Source: an uncultured Sphingomonadaceae bacterium (GTDB lineage Bacteria > Pseudomonadota > Alphaproteobacteria > Sphingomonadales > Sphingomonadaceae). Taken from it: a stretch of DNA of 13,591 nucleotides. The stretch covers positions 1 to 13,591 of the forward strand of contig CALKXX010000210.1 in the NCBI GenBank assembly GCA_938003725.1, in the 5' to 3' direction. The notes beneath the pieces were generated by a model that searched no databases, was not told the origin of the DNA, and worked only from the letters and a program-made list of their open reading frames with translations. A program made the translations under genes and the position numbers. This document shows, in pieces, positions 1 to 7,036 of the stretch; position 1 is the stretch's first letter; the number at the start of each line of letters is the position of its first letter.

Positions 1-296
1 ATGCCGGCGGTGCAGTCCACAATATAACACCGCAAAACCGTATGTTTGCCTCCGCTCAAACGCAAACCAGTGAAGCATCGTTGCTGACCCGCTGGAATGG
101 TCAGCTTTATGTCGTGCTGGGCGAAGGAAATAGCGATGATCGGTGGCAGATACGGATTTGGTGGAAGCCGTTTGTCACATTGATATGGTATGGCGGGATA
201 TTGATCGCCCTGGGCGGTTTGCTGGCCGTGGTCGGGCGTCTGCGTCGTGGCTATATTCAGCGCCGCCAGCGTGAATATGCAGAGATGGTGCTATGA
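1..296 (+). CDS. ccmF: CcmF, C-terminal end (partial at left edge)
   Basis: This is the last ~97 codons of a cytochrome c maturation heme lyase subunit; the reading frame is open from base 3 and ends at TGA 294-296. CcmF is a polytopic inner-membrane protein that, with CcmH, attaches heme to apocytochrome c in the periplasm. The visible part carries the features of the family's C-terminus: a periplasmic stretch with a short TSEA motif (the usual form is TTEA), then LYVVLGE, then a final transmembrane helix (roughly WYGGILIALGGLLAVVG) and a basic cytoplasmic end. The ATG at 42 is an internal methionine, not the gene start, because homologous sequence continues upstream to the window edge. The ccmG, ccmH and ccmI genes directly downstream support the call. 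Confidence 0.9.
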   Translation, partial: AGGAVHNITPQNRMFASAQTQTSEASLLTRWNGQLYVVLGEGNSDDRWQIRIWWKPFVTLIWYGGILIALGGLLAVVGRLRRGYIQRRQREYAEMVL

Positions 297-306
297 GTAA
301 CACACC

Positions 307-834
307 GTGAACCGCTGGCTACTCTGGGTGCCGCTTGCTCTGTTCGGGATGTTTTTCATCGCATTTTCGGCAGGGTTGATAATGCCCAAAGATAACATCA
401 TTGCTTCAAAAATGGTTGGTAAGAAGATGCCGGACTTTGCTTTGCCAGCAGCGATCGAACAGCGGCCGGGGCTTTCCAGCGGAGATTTAGCAGGCGGCAA
501 TCCGACGCTGCTAAACGTGTTCGCCAGCTGGTGCTTGCCATGTATTGCAGAGGCTCCCCAACTGCTGGAATTGGAGAAAGCCGGAGTTGAAATAAACGCA
601 ATTGCTAGCCGCGACACATCGGCTGATGTCGCAAACTTTTTGAACCGCTGGGGCAATCCTTATGCCAGAATAGGCTCGGACACGCGTAGTGCGGTACAAC
701 TGGAAATCGGCTCGTCCGGCGTTCCCGAAACCTTTGTTATCGACGGCAACGGGGTCATTGTGCACCAGCATATTGGTGACATAAGAAAAGAGAATGTCCC
801 GGAACTGCTCAAAATTCTGGAGGAGGCACGATGA
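307..834 (+). CDS. ccmG: CcmG/DsbE thiol:disulfide interchange protein
   Basis: This is a membrane-anchored periplasmic thioredoxin-like protein of 175 aa that reduces apocytochrome c or CcmH during heme attachment. A single N-terminal membrane anchor (about residues 5-25) is followed by a thioredoxin fold with the active-site motif WCLPC (C76, C79; the more usual form is WCVPC) and the cis-proline motif GVPETFVID (P140). Length is typical of the family. The start is GTG 307: no upstream in-frame ATG exists, and the first internal ATG (349) would cut the anchor. The gene begins 10 bp after ccmF. A five-codon reading frame (293-310) bridges the two genes and ends on the GTGA of this start, so translational coupling is possible. 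The stop overlaps the ccmH start as ATGA. Confidence 0.93.
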   Translation: MNRWLLWVPLALFGMFFIAFSAGLIMPKDNIIASKMVGKKMPDFALPAAIEQRPGLSSGDLAGGNPTLLNVFASWCLPCIAEAPQLLELEKAGVEINAIASRDTSADVANFLNRWGNPYARIGSDTRSAVQLEIGSSGVPETFVIDGNGVIVHQHIGDIRKENVPELLKILEEAR

Positions 835-1244
835 GAATCTTGGCGGCGTTTCTTATATTATTTTTGCCGTTTACAGCGACCGCACAAACAGGATTACCGC
901 CTGCACCTTATGCCTATCGACAGCTGGATGACCCTGCCAAGGAAGCAGAAGCAAAAGAACTAATGGAAGAGCTGCGCTGCTTGAAATGCCAAAGTCAGTC
1001 GATTGCGGATAGCGATGCTCCAATGGCCGGTGATATGCGCAGCCAAGTTAGAGAGCGAATAGCAGCGGGGCAAACGCCCGAACAGATCCGGGACTGGTTG
1101 ATTGACCGCTATGGCAATTGGGTCAGCTATGACCCTCCGGTTACTACTGCGACTTGGCCGTTATGGGCCGCCCCGCTGTTTCTTCTGATCATGGGACTTT
1201 GGTTGGCGCGGGCCAAGTTTCGGCGCAAGAAGGATGAAGGTTGA
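831..1244 (+). CDS. ccmH: CcmH/CcmL apocytochrome c thiol oxidoreductase subunit
   Basis: This is a short CcmH-type protein of 137 aa. It starts with a signal peptide (about residues 1-19, ending TATAQ) and carries the family motif LRCLKCQSQSIADSDA with the redox pair C50 and C53. A periplasmic helical domain follows, then a C-terminal transmembrane segment (about 105-127) with a basic end. The family holds or reduces the CXXCH cysteines of apocytochrome c for heme ligation in the periplasm. It is the short CcmL-like form; the TPR part that is fused in E. coli CcmH is here the separate ccmI. The ATG overlaps the ccmG stop (ATGA 831-834) and is preceded by a strong Shine-Dalgarno sequence, GGAGGAGG at 819-826. 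Confidence 0.93.
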   Translation: MRILAAFLILFLPFTATAQTGLPPAPYAYRQLDDPAKEAEAKELMEELRCLKCQSQSIADSDAPMAGDMRSQVRERIAAGQTPEQIRDWLIDRYGNWVSYDPPVTTATWPLWAAPLFLLIMGLWLARAKFRRKKDEG

Positions 1245-1891
1245 TGGGTTGGATAATTTTAGTCGGTTTTCTGGCGCTGGTCTTTGGTGGTCTGTTGTGG
1301 GTGGGTAAATTGCCGCGCCTGACTTATGAATTGACCGGCGCAGCTTTGCTTTTGGGTGTGGCCGGCTATGCATGGCAGGGACAGCCAGGCATGGCTGGCG
1401 TTTCGGTCGAACCGGCAGAAAAGCCAGAGAGTTTTAACGAAGACAGTATTAAATCGCGTGACGAAATGGGTGAACGTTTTGGAACCGCGCGTGAATGGCT
1501 GATATTCTCAGACGCGCTGAATCGCAGCGGCAAGCATGGTGCAGCGGCAAACTATCTGCGAAACGGGGTAAAGGAACATCCCGAAGACCCTGATTTATGG
1601 GTAGGGCTGGGCAATGCACTGGTCGTTCATGCGGATGGTATTATCACACCGGCAGCACAATTTGCGTTTCAACGGGCTGCAAATATCTCGCCGGAGCATC
1701 CGGGGCCTCCGTTTTTTCTTGGCTTGGCGTTCGCGCAATCTGGTAAAATTGATCAAGCGCGGGCCATATGGACAGAGTTGTTGGACCGAAGCACTGAGGA
1801 TGCCCCATGGCGCGCCGATCTCGAGTCGCGTTTAGCCGAGATGGAACGCATGCAGCCGCAGCCAGCGACCGCGTCACAGGGCGCGGAATAA
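1244..1891 (+). CDS. ccmI: CcmI-like TPR cytochrome c biogenesis protein
   Basis: This protein of about 215 aa has an N-terminal pair of membrane helices (GWIILVGFLALVFGG, then about residues 27-45) followed by a periplasmic TPR region (roughly 75-200). Recognisable repeat units include REWLIFSDALNRSGKHGAA, then LWVGLGNALV and FFLGLAFAQSGKIDQARAIW. CcmI acts as an apocytochrome c chaperone that delivers substrate to CcmF/CcmH. It is shorter than the ~400-aa CcmI of rhizobia and resembles the TPR half of E. coli CcmH. I chose ATG 1244, which overlaps the ccmH stop as TGATG and has GAAGG just upstream; a TTG one codon earlier (1241) is also in frame. The C-terminus is rich in Q, P and A. It is the last ccm gene here. 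Confidence 0.85.
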   Translation: MGWIILVGFLALVFGGLLWVGKLPRLTYELTGAALLLGVAGYAWQGQPGMAGVSVEPAEKPESFNEDSIKSRDEMGERFGTAREWLIFSDALNRSGKHGAAANYLRNGVKEHPEDPDLWVGLGNALVVHADGIITPAAQFAFQRAANISPEHPGPPFFLGLAFAQSGKIDQARAIWTELLDRSTEDAPWRADLESRLAEMERMQPQPATASQGAE

Positions 1892-2051
1892 AACCATAAA
1901 AAGGATGTATTACAGTCCTTTATCACTAGGTAAAATCGGTGTTGTTGCGCCGTTAATATCTGCGTGCTAACTGCGCGCGGTTGAGGATGCAGTCGCTCGA
2001 TATGAGCGATTTGTCTCCATTTTATCGGGGAAACGCCTTAACGGCTAACCA
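1892..2051. other. Intergenic region ccmI-kup with small hairpins
   Basis: This 160-bp gap holds no convincing gene. Three short inverted repeats can be seen: AAAGGA/TCCTTT around a 10-base loop just after ccmI (about 1900-1922); AACTGCGCGCGGTT at 1969-1982, which would pair in RNA with one G-U; and TCGCTC-gatat-GAGCGA at 1993-2009. None is followed by a real run of T, so a classical intrinsic terminator is not supported. The gap presumably holds the end of the ccm transcript and the kup promoter and leader. No Shine-Dalgarno sequence lies within 15 bases of the kup ATG; the closest purine run, CGGGGAAA, is more than 20 bases away. Confidence 0.5.
1993..2009 (+). repeat. Perfect 6-bp stem-loop upstream of kup
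   Basis: TCGCTC at 1993-1998 and GAGCGA at 2004-2009 are perfect inverted repeats around the loop GATAT. The stem extends outward by one G-T and one A-T pair (1991-2011). It lies about 40 bp before the kup start and is followed by TTTGTCTCC, not a clean T tract. It could be a weak terminator for the ccm operon, an RNA structure in the kup leader, or an operator. The sequence alone does not separate these, and a 6-bp stem is not rare by chance. Confidence 0.35.
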
Positions 2052-3992
2052 ATGTCTGAAAACGCATCGAAACCCAATGGCAAGCGCGGCCGCGTGATTC
2101 AGCCACACGGCTCTCGCCAGCAGGGCGGTGCAGTCGCCAAATTGGCAGCAGGCGCGATTGGCATTGTGTTCGGCGATATCGGCACCAGCCCTCTATATGC
2201 GTTCCGCGAAACCTTTGTGGGCGCGCACCCCCTTGAACTGGATCGCATTCATGTACTGGGCGTTGTCAGCCTGATATTCTGGTCGATGACGTTGGTCGTA
2301 TCCATTCAATATGTCACAATATTGATGCGCGCCGACAACAAGGGGCAAGGCGGTAGTCTGTCGCTGGTTGCATTGCTGCTTGGCGCGCTGCGCAAATCTA
2401 AATTTGGCTGGGTTGCGATCCTGCTTGGTGTTTTTGCTACGTCTCTATTCTATGGCGATAGTATGATTACGCCTGCAATTTCAGTACTCTCAGCGGTTGA
2501 GGGGCTGACGGTAGTCCAACCTGGATTGAGCCATCTTGTCATCCCAATCGCGGTTGGGTTATTAGTATTTTTGTTCATGATCCAATCGCGCGGCACAGCG
2601 AAAATTGGCGCATTATTTGCGCCGATAATGTTGGTATATTTTTCCGTGATCGCGACGCTTGGAATTATCCACATCGCGGCGCATCCATCGATCTTGATGG
2701 CGTTAAACCCTTGGTATGCAGTGCAGTTTTTCATCACCGACGGATTTAAAGCTTTCCTTGCTCTAGGTTCCGTGGTCCTCGCAGTGACGGGCTCCGCTGC
2801 TCTATTTGCGGATATGGGGCATTTCGGGAAAAAACCTATGCGTATCGCATGGTTCGGATTTGTGATGCCCGCGCTGCTTTGCAATTATTTTGGGCAAGGC
2901 GCGATGATATTGGCACTGGACTCCGCCGGTGCCGCAGAGGCGATCAAGAACCCGTTTTTCATACTGGCGCCAGAGTTTCTACGTTTGCCTCTCGTCATTC
3001 TGGCAACAATGGCAACCTTCATTGCGAGCCAAGCGGTGATTTCCGGTGCTTTTTCTGTGACGCACCAAGCGATCCAACTGGGCTTTATCCCGCGTCTGAC
3101 CATCAAGCACACTAGTGCATCAGAAGCAGGTCAAATCTATATACCGGCTATCAACTGGATGCTCATGATTGCCGTGATCTTGTTGGTCTTGACGTTTCAA
3201 ACGTCCAGCAACCTTGCATCCGCCTATGGGATCGCGGTTACCGGGGCGATGTTCATTGATACCGCGTTGCTGGCGATCGTCGTGCTGACGTTGTGGAAAT
3301 GGAAATGGTGGTACGCCATGCCAATGATAGCAGTGTTTTTCATTGTCGATGGTGCCTATTTCGCGGCGAACCTAACCAAGGTTCCGGATGGCGGTTGGTT
3401 CCCGTTGCTTGTTGGCGGGGTGGCATTCCTGCTCCTGACCACCTGGGCAAAGGGGCGCAATATCATGCGGTCCAACATGGCTGAGGCCGCAATGCCAATT
3501 GAGATATTCACCAAGTCTGCGGCTAACAGTGCAGCGCGCGTGCCCGGTACGGCCATATTCATGGCGTCAGCATCCGTTGGGGTCCCATCGGCGTTGCTGC
3601 ACAATATCAAACATAATAAAGTTATTCATGAACGGGTCGTCATCCTGACCGTCAATATTGAGGATGTTCCCAGCGTAGCTTTGAAAGAACGGGTTGAAGT
3701 GAAGGACCTTGGGAACGGTTTTTATCGTCTGATCCTGCATTTTGGCTTTATGCAGGAAACGGATGTCCCGGCAGCTTTGAAAAAGGTCACGGAATGCGGC
3801 GATGAATTCAATATGATGCAGACGAGCTTCTTTCTTTCGCGCCAAACGCTCCTTCCTTCTGAAAAGCCGCAAATGATGGTGTGGCGAGAGAAAATATTCT
3901 CGTGGATGCTGCGGAATGCCGCGACCGCCATGGAATTTTTTAAGTTACCCAGCAACCGAGTGGTCGAACTTGGGAGCCAGATGGAAATTTAG
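2052..3992 (+). CDS. kup: Kup-family potassium uptake permease
   Basis: This is a K+ transporter of the KUP/HAK/KT family (646 aa; E. coli Kup is about 620), an inner-membrane protein that takes up K+, probably by H+ symport as known for the family. The diagnostic N-terminal motif GIVFGDIGTSPLYAFRETF (about residues 37-55) is present, with the conserved acidic residue D42. The second hallmark, YGDSMITPAISVLSAVEGL (about 134-152), contains the conserved glutamate. About 12 hydrophobic helices span residues 30-470, and a cytoplasmic C-terminal domain of ~170 aa follows. The ~30-residue N-terminus is basic and polar. ATG 2052 is the only sensible start before the first motif. The gene stands alone between ccm and the convergent pyrC. 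Confidence 0.95.
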   Translation: MSENASKPNGKRGRVIQPHGSRQQGGAVAKLAAGAIGIVFGDIGTSPLYAFRETFVGAHPLELDRIHVLGVVSLIFWSMTLVVSIQYVTILMRADNKGQGGSLSLVALLLGALRKSKFGWVAILLGVFATSLFYGDSMITPAISVLSAVEGLTVVQPGLSHLVIPIAVGLLVFLFMIQSRGTAKIGALFAPIMLVYFSVIATLGIIHIAAHPSILMALNPWYAVQFFITDGFKAFLALGSVVLAVTGSAALFADMGHFGKKPMRIAWFGFVMPALLCNYFGQGAMILALDSAGAAEAIKNPFFILAPEFLRLPLVILATMATFIASQAVISGAFSVTHQAIQLGFIPRLTIKHTSASEAGQIYIPAINWMLMIAVILLVLTFQTSSNLASAYGIAVTGAMFIDTALLAIVVLTLWKWKWWYAMPMIAVFFIVDGAYFAANLTKVPDGGWFPLLVGGVAFLLLTTWAKGRNIMRSNMAEAAMPIEIFTKSAANSAARVPGTAIFMASASVGVPSALLHNIKHNKVIHERVVILTVNIEDVPSVALKERVEVKDLGNGFYRLILHFGFMQETDVPAALKKVTECGDEFNMMQTSFFLSRQTLLPSEKPQMMVWREKIFSWMLRNAATAMEFFKLPSNRVVELGSQMEI

Positions 3993-4004
3993 CTTTGTCG
4001 CCGG

Positions 4005-5096
4005 CTAGTCATTGTGAAACCCCGCAAAGGTCCATCCAAGTTTTCGCCCAGCGTGGAACGGCACAACACCGCTATTCTCTGCCGAAATGATTTCTGGCAC
4101 TTCGACTTCTGATTTTTCCAAGATGATCCGCTTTTCGTTTAACGGAAGTTCGTAAAATCTCGGACCATTTTCGGACGCGAATGCTTCCAGCTTATCCAGC
4201 GCACCTTCCTCGTCAAAGGTTTTGGCATAGCTCTCCATGGCAAAAGGCGCATTGAATAATCCAGCACACCCGCAAGAGGTCTCTTTCGTTTCGACCACAT
4301 GCGGCGCAGAATCGGTGCCAAGAAAGAATTTTGAAGAACCGGAAGTTGCGGCTTTTCGCAATGCTAACCTGTGTGTTTCACGCTTCACCACCGGCAGGCA
4401 GTAATAATGTGGGCGAATACCGCCCTCAAACATGGCATTGCGGCTAAATTCCAAGTGATGCGGGGTGATGGTCGCAGCAATATTATCTGGCGCATTGTCG
4501 ACGAACTGTACGGCATCAGCGGTGGTAATATGTTCGAACACAATTTTCAATTCCGGAAAATCCGTCACGACGTGCTGAAGGATGCGGTCGATGAAAACCG
4601 CCTCGCGATCAAATATATCAATCTCACTATCGGTCACCTCGCCATGCACCAATAACGGCATTTTTATGCGTTCCATGGCCCGCAAAACGGGATAGATATT
4701 CTTGATATCGGTTACGCCGTGGCTTGAATTGGTCGTCGCATTTGCGGGATAGAGTTTGCATGCCGTAAATATACCGGATGAAAAACCCTGTTCCACCTCG
4801 TCCGGCGATATGCTGTCGGTCAGATAGCAAGTCATGAGCGGTTGAAACCGATGTTCAGAGGACACGGCAGCCAATATTCTTTCGCGATAGGCTGTGGCGG
4901 CGTCCATGGTTGTCACCGGTGCCGCAAGGTTTGGCATCACGATGGCGCGAGAAAATTGCCGGGCTGTAAAATCTGCAACCGCCTTGAGCATCTCACCATC
5001 ACGCAGATGTACATGCCAATCATCGGGCTGACGGATGATCACACGCTGGGTTCCGGCGCTATCTGTTTCTAGATTAAAATCACTCTCTTCGGTCAT
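4005..5096 (-). CDS. pyrC: Dihydroorotase, PyrC type
   Basis: This is dihydroorotase of the class seen in E. coli PyrC (363 aa against ~348). It interconverts carbamoyl aspartate and dihydroorotate in de novo pyrimidine synthesis, in the cytosol. The metal-binding set is complete: the HxH pair in DWHVHLRDG (H28, H30), the lysine to be carboxylated in ACKLYPANATTNS (K114), H151 in LLVHGE, H189 in FEHITTADAV, and the catalytic aspartate in FLGTDSAPH (D262). The N-terminus is about 20 residues longer than the minimal enzyme. I kept ATG 5096-5094; only a weak GAG lies upstream on the - strand. The gene is convergent with kup (12-bp gap) and divergent from the lipid cluster, so it is probably monocistronic in this window. 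Confidence 0.96.
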   Translation of the reverse strand: MTEESDFNLETDSAGTQRVIIRQPDDWHVHLRDGEMLKAVADFTARQFSRAIVMPNLAAPVTTMDAATAYRERILAAVSSEHRFQPLMTCYLTDSISPDEVEQGFSSGIFTACKLYPANATTNSSHGVTDIKNIYPVLRAMERIKMPLLVHGEVTDSEIDIFDREAVFIDRILQHVVTDFPELKIVFEHITTADAVQFVDNAPDNIAATITPHHLEFSRNAMFEGGIRPHYYCLPVVKRETHRLALRKAATSGSSKFFLGTDSAPHVVETKETSCGCAGLFNAPFAMESYAKTFDEEGALDKLEAFASENGPRFYELPLNEKRIILEKSEVEVPEIISAENSGVVPFHAGRKLGWTFAGFHND

Positions 5097-5276
5097 AATA
5101 TGCTCGGTAGCATCGACGTTTCAATGAGCGCAAGCGAAGACCGTTCAACGCTATTTTTCGTCTCATTCCTATTCACCATATTATCACCTTTTTTCACTAA
5201 GACATCGGGCAGAGAAGTCTGACGGGAACACAAACACATAGAGCACCGCTTTTGGCTTCCAATTTAAAGGACTCGG

Positions 5277-5291
5277 AAATTCCGGGAATTT
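5277..5291. promoter_or_regulatory. Palindrome, candidate operator of the lipid cluster
   Basis: The sequence AAATTCCGGGAATTT has perfect 7-base arms (AAATTCC and GGAATTT) around one central G. It is centred 58 bp before the chosen ATG of the HAD-PlsC gene, where a repressor site would be expected. Size and symmetry resemble the operators of TetR- or GntR-type regulators, which often control lipid genes, but no regulator gene is present in the window. If the gene instead started at TTG 5252, the palindrome would be coding sequence and probably coincidental. Confidence 0.35.
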
Positions 5292-5331
5292 TTGGCAGTG
5301 TAGAGAATACAGATACCGACGATGAGAATTT

Positions 5332-5336
5332 AAGGA
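5332..5336 (+). promoter_or_regulatory. Shine-Dalgarno site that decides the HAD-PlsC start
   Basis: AAGGA lies five bases before ATG 5342 (spacer TCAAA). The alternative start TTG 5252 has no comparable purine motif within 15 bases, and the 30 extra residues it would add are acidic and polar with no domain. This favours ATG 5342. Confidence 0.7.
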
Positions 5337-5341
5337 TCAAA

Positions 5342-7015
5342 ATGGAAAATCACAAATCCCATCTACAAGATGTGCTGGACGCGCCGGAAGGACCGCATAT
5401 CGGCGCGCTATTCGACTTTGATGGCACGATTATCGCAGGATATTCTGCGACAGCAATCTTGTGGGAGAAGATTAAGCGTCGCGAAATGACCGCTGAGGAA
5501 GTGGTGGAAACCGCAAATGTGATGGCACAATATAGCACGGGCAATATGGGGTTTTCGGGCCTAATGTCCGGCGCAGCGAAGTTTATGAAAGGCGTCACCG
5601 AAGAAAGCTATTTTGAATTTGGTGAAGAACTTTACGAAAAACATATCGCGCGAAAGGTTTATCCGGAAGCGCGCGAACTGATCGAGGCCCATCATGCGAA
5701 GGGGCATACGGTCGCGATTGTTTCATCTGCTACAATCTATCAAATTGAACCAACTGCCCGTGATCTGGACATTGAGCACGTGCTTTGTTCTCAATATGAA
5801 GTGAAAAATGGCGAATTTACCGGCGAGATTATTCGGCCGCTCTGCTTTGGCGAGGGTAAGGTATTGGCCGCAGAATCGCTTGCGAAAGAACATAATCTAG
5901 ACTTGGATAAGTCCTATTTCTATTCTGACAGCTATGACGATATTGAGCTTTTGGAGCATGTCGGAAAACCGCGTCCCCTAAACCCCAATACCAAGTTGCG
6001 GGAAGTGGCGCAGGAACGTGATTGGCCATTACAAAAATTTGATAGCCGGGGACAGGGCAAGCCGATTGATTATGCACGGACGCTATATGCGACGGGATCT
6101 TTGATTGGGTCTGCGATTGCCTCTCTGCCAATATGGGCGCTTACCGGATCACAGCGAGAGGCGATGAATTTTTCTACCGGGTTGTTCGGTGATTTTGCAA
6201 CAGCGCTAACCGGCTGCGAATTGGATGTAAAAGGCGAAGAAAACCTGTGGACTGCACGGCCCTGTATCTTTGTGTTCAATCATCAAAGCAAAGCAGACGT
6301 GATGATATTGGCCAAACTGATCCGCAAGGATATGGGCGGGGTCGGCAAGAAAGAAATCAAGGACACACCGATTATCGGCAAATTAATGGAACTTGCCGGT
6401 ACCGTCTTCATTGATCGGGCAGATGGCAAAAGTGCCATCAAAGCGATGGAGCCATTGAAAGATGCGATACAAATTGACGGAAAATCGATCGTTATTGCAC
6501 CTGAAGGAACGCGTACTTTGTCTCCCAAATTGGGGCCGTTCAAGAAAGGCGCCTTCCACATGGCGATGCAAGCGGGTGTGCCGATGGTGCCGATCGTCAT
6601 TCATAATGCAGGTGATGTCGCGCCCAAAAACGAATTCTTGATGCGACCTGCAAAAGTGCGCGTCGAGGTGCTACCTCCAGTGGACACTAGCGGTTGGAAG
6701 GTCAGCAAGATCAATGATCATGTCGCTGAAGTACGCGCTATGTTTTTAAGGGCTTTGGGTCAGGAGGCGGAAGAGCAGGCTTTGGAAGCGTTGATTGCCG
6801 AAGGCGCGCCCGCTGTTAAGGTGAAGGAGACTGGTCCTGCGCGAAAACCCCGCGGTAAAACGGCTCACCCGGTTACCAAAAAGGCATCTGGAAAAACGGC
6901 AGTTAAACAGAAGGTCGGCAGTGCCAAGAAAGCTACCGCGAAGCAATCTGCTAAAACTGGCACTGGTACTCCCCGAAAGAAAGTGGCAACGAAGAGGAAA
7001 GCCACAAAGAAATGA
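5342..7015 (+). CDS. HAD-IB phosphatase / PlsC acyltransferase fusion
   Basis: This is a bifunctional 557-aa protein. The N-terminal HAD-IB phosphatase domain (about 20-235) has motif I DFDGT (D25, D27), motif II VSSAT (S128-S129) and motif IV YSDSYDD (D196, D199, D200). A hydrophobic segment (about 247-269) leads into a 1-acylglycerol-3-phosphate acyltransferase domain (about 290-460) with the HX4D motif in NHQSKAD (H314, D319) and APEGTR (388-391). It should acylate lysophosphatidate to phosphatidate at the membrane; the HAD substrate is unknown. The same architecture is known from mycobacterial PlsC (Rv2483c), annotated as phosphoserine phosphatase plus acyltransferase. Residues ~494-557 form a lysine/alanine-rich, probably disordered tail. 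TTG 5252 is an alternative start. A plsB-like gene begins 21 bp downstream. The domain call is firm; the HAD role is open. Confidence 0.92.
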   Translation: MENHKSHLQDVLDAPEGPHIGALFDFDGTIIAGYSATAILWEKIKRREMTAEEVVETANVMAQYSTGNMGFSGLMSGAAKFMKGVTEESYFEFGEELYEKHIARKVYPEARELIEAHHAKGHTVAIVSSATIYQIEPTARDLDIEHVLCSQYEVKNGEFTGEIIRPLCFGEGKVLAAESLAKEHNLDLDKSYFYSDSYDDIELLEHVGKPRPLNPNTKLREVAQERDWPLQKFDSRGQGKPIDYARTLYATGSLIGSAIASLPIWALTGSQREAMNFSTGLFGDFATALTGCELDVKGEENLWTARPCIFVFNHQSKADVMILAKLIRKDMGGVGKKEIKDTPIIGKLMELAGTVFIDRADGKSAIKAMEPLKDAIQIDGKSIVIAPEGTRTLSPKLGPFKKGAFHMAMQAGVPMVPIVIHNAGDVAPKNEFLMRPAKVRVEVLPPVDTSGWKVSKINDHVAEVRAMFLRALGQEAEEQALEALIAEGAPAVKVKETGPARKPRGKTAHPVTKKASGKTAVKQKVGSAKKATAKQSAKTGTGTPRKKVATKRKATKK

Positions 7016-7036
7016 TCCGCAATACGGGGAGCGGGA

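Larger units (their letters stand above)
5097..5341. promoter_or_regulatory. Divergent intergenic region, pyrC / lipid cluster
   Basis: This 245-bp gap must hold the pyrC promoter on the - strand and very probably the promoter of the six-gene lipid cluster on the + strand. No pair of good -35/-10 hexamers stands out on either strand. A + strand TATTAT (5179-5184) and a - strand GATAAT in the same AT-rich stretch are the best -10-like words, both without a convincing -35. A 15-bp palindrome at 5277-5291 and the ribosome binding site at 5332-5336 are listed separately. The gap also contains the in-frame TTG at 5252, which could in principle start the next gene earlier. Confidence 0.5.

Noticed and set aside
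42..296. Independent 84-aa gene starting at ATG 42
   Set aside because: The frame is open upstream to the window edge and the residues match the CcmF C-terminus, so this is the end of ccmF.
291..656. 121-codon open frame on the - strand across ccmG
   Set aside because: It overlaps the catalytic part of ccmG, and its translation has no family features.
1900..1922. Intrinsic terminator after ccmI
   Set aside because: The AAAGGA/TCCTTT stem is AT-rich, has a 10-base loop and is followed by ATCAC rather than a T run.
1892..2051. A c-di-AMP or other riboswitch in the kup leader
   Set aside because: Some kup-type genes in Gram-positive bacteria are so regulated, but only short isolated hairpins are visible here and no conserved riboswitch core can be recognised.
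2450..2884. 144-codon open frame on the - strand inside kup
   Set aside because: It is antisense to transmembrane segments of Kup and has no recognisable domain.
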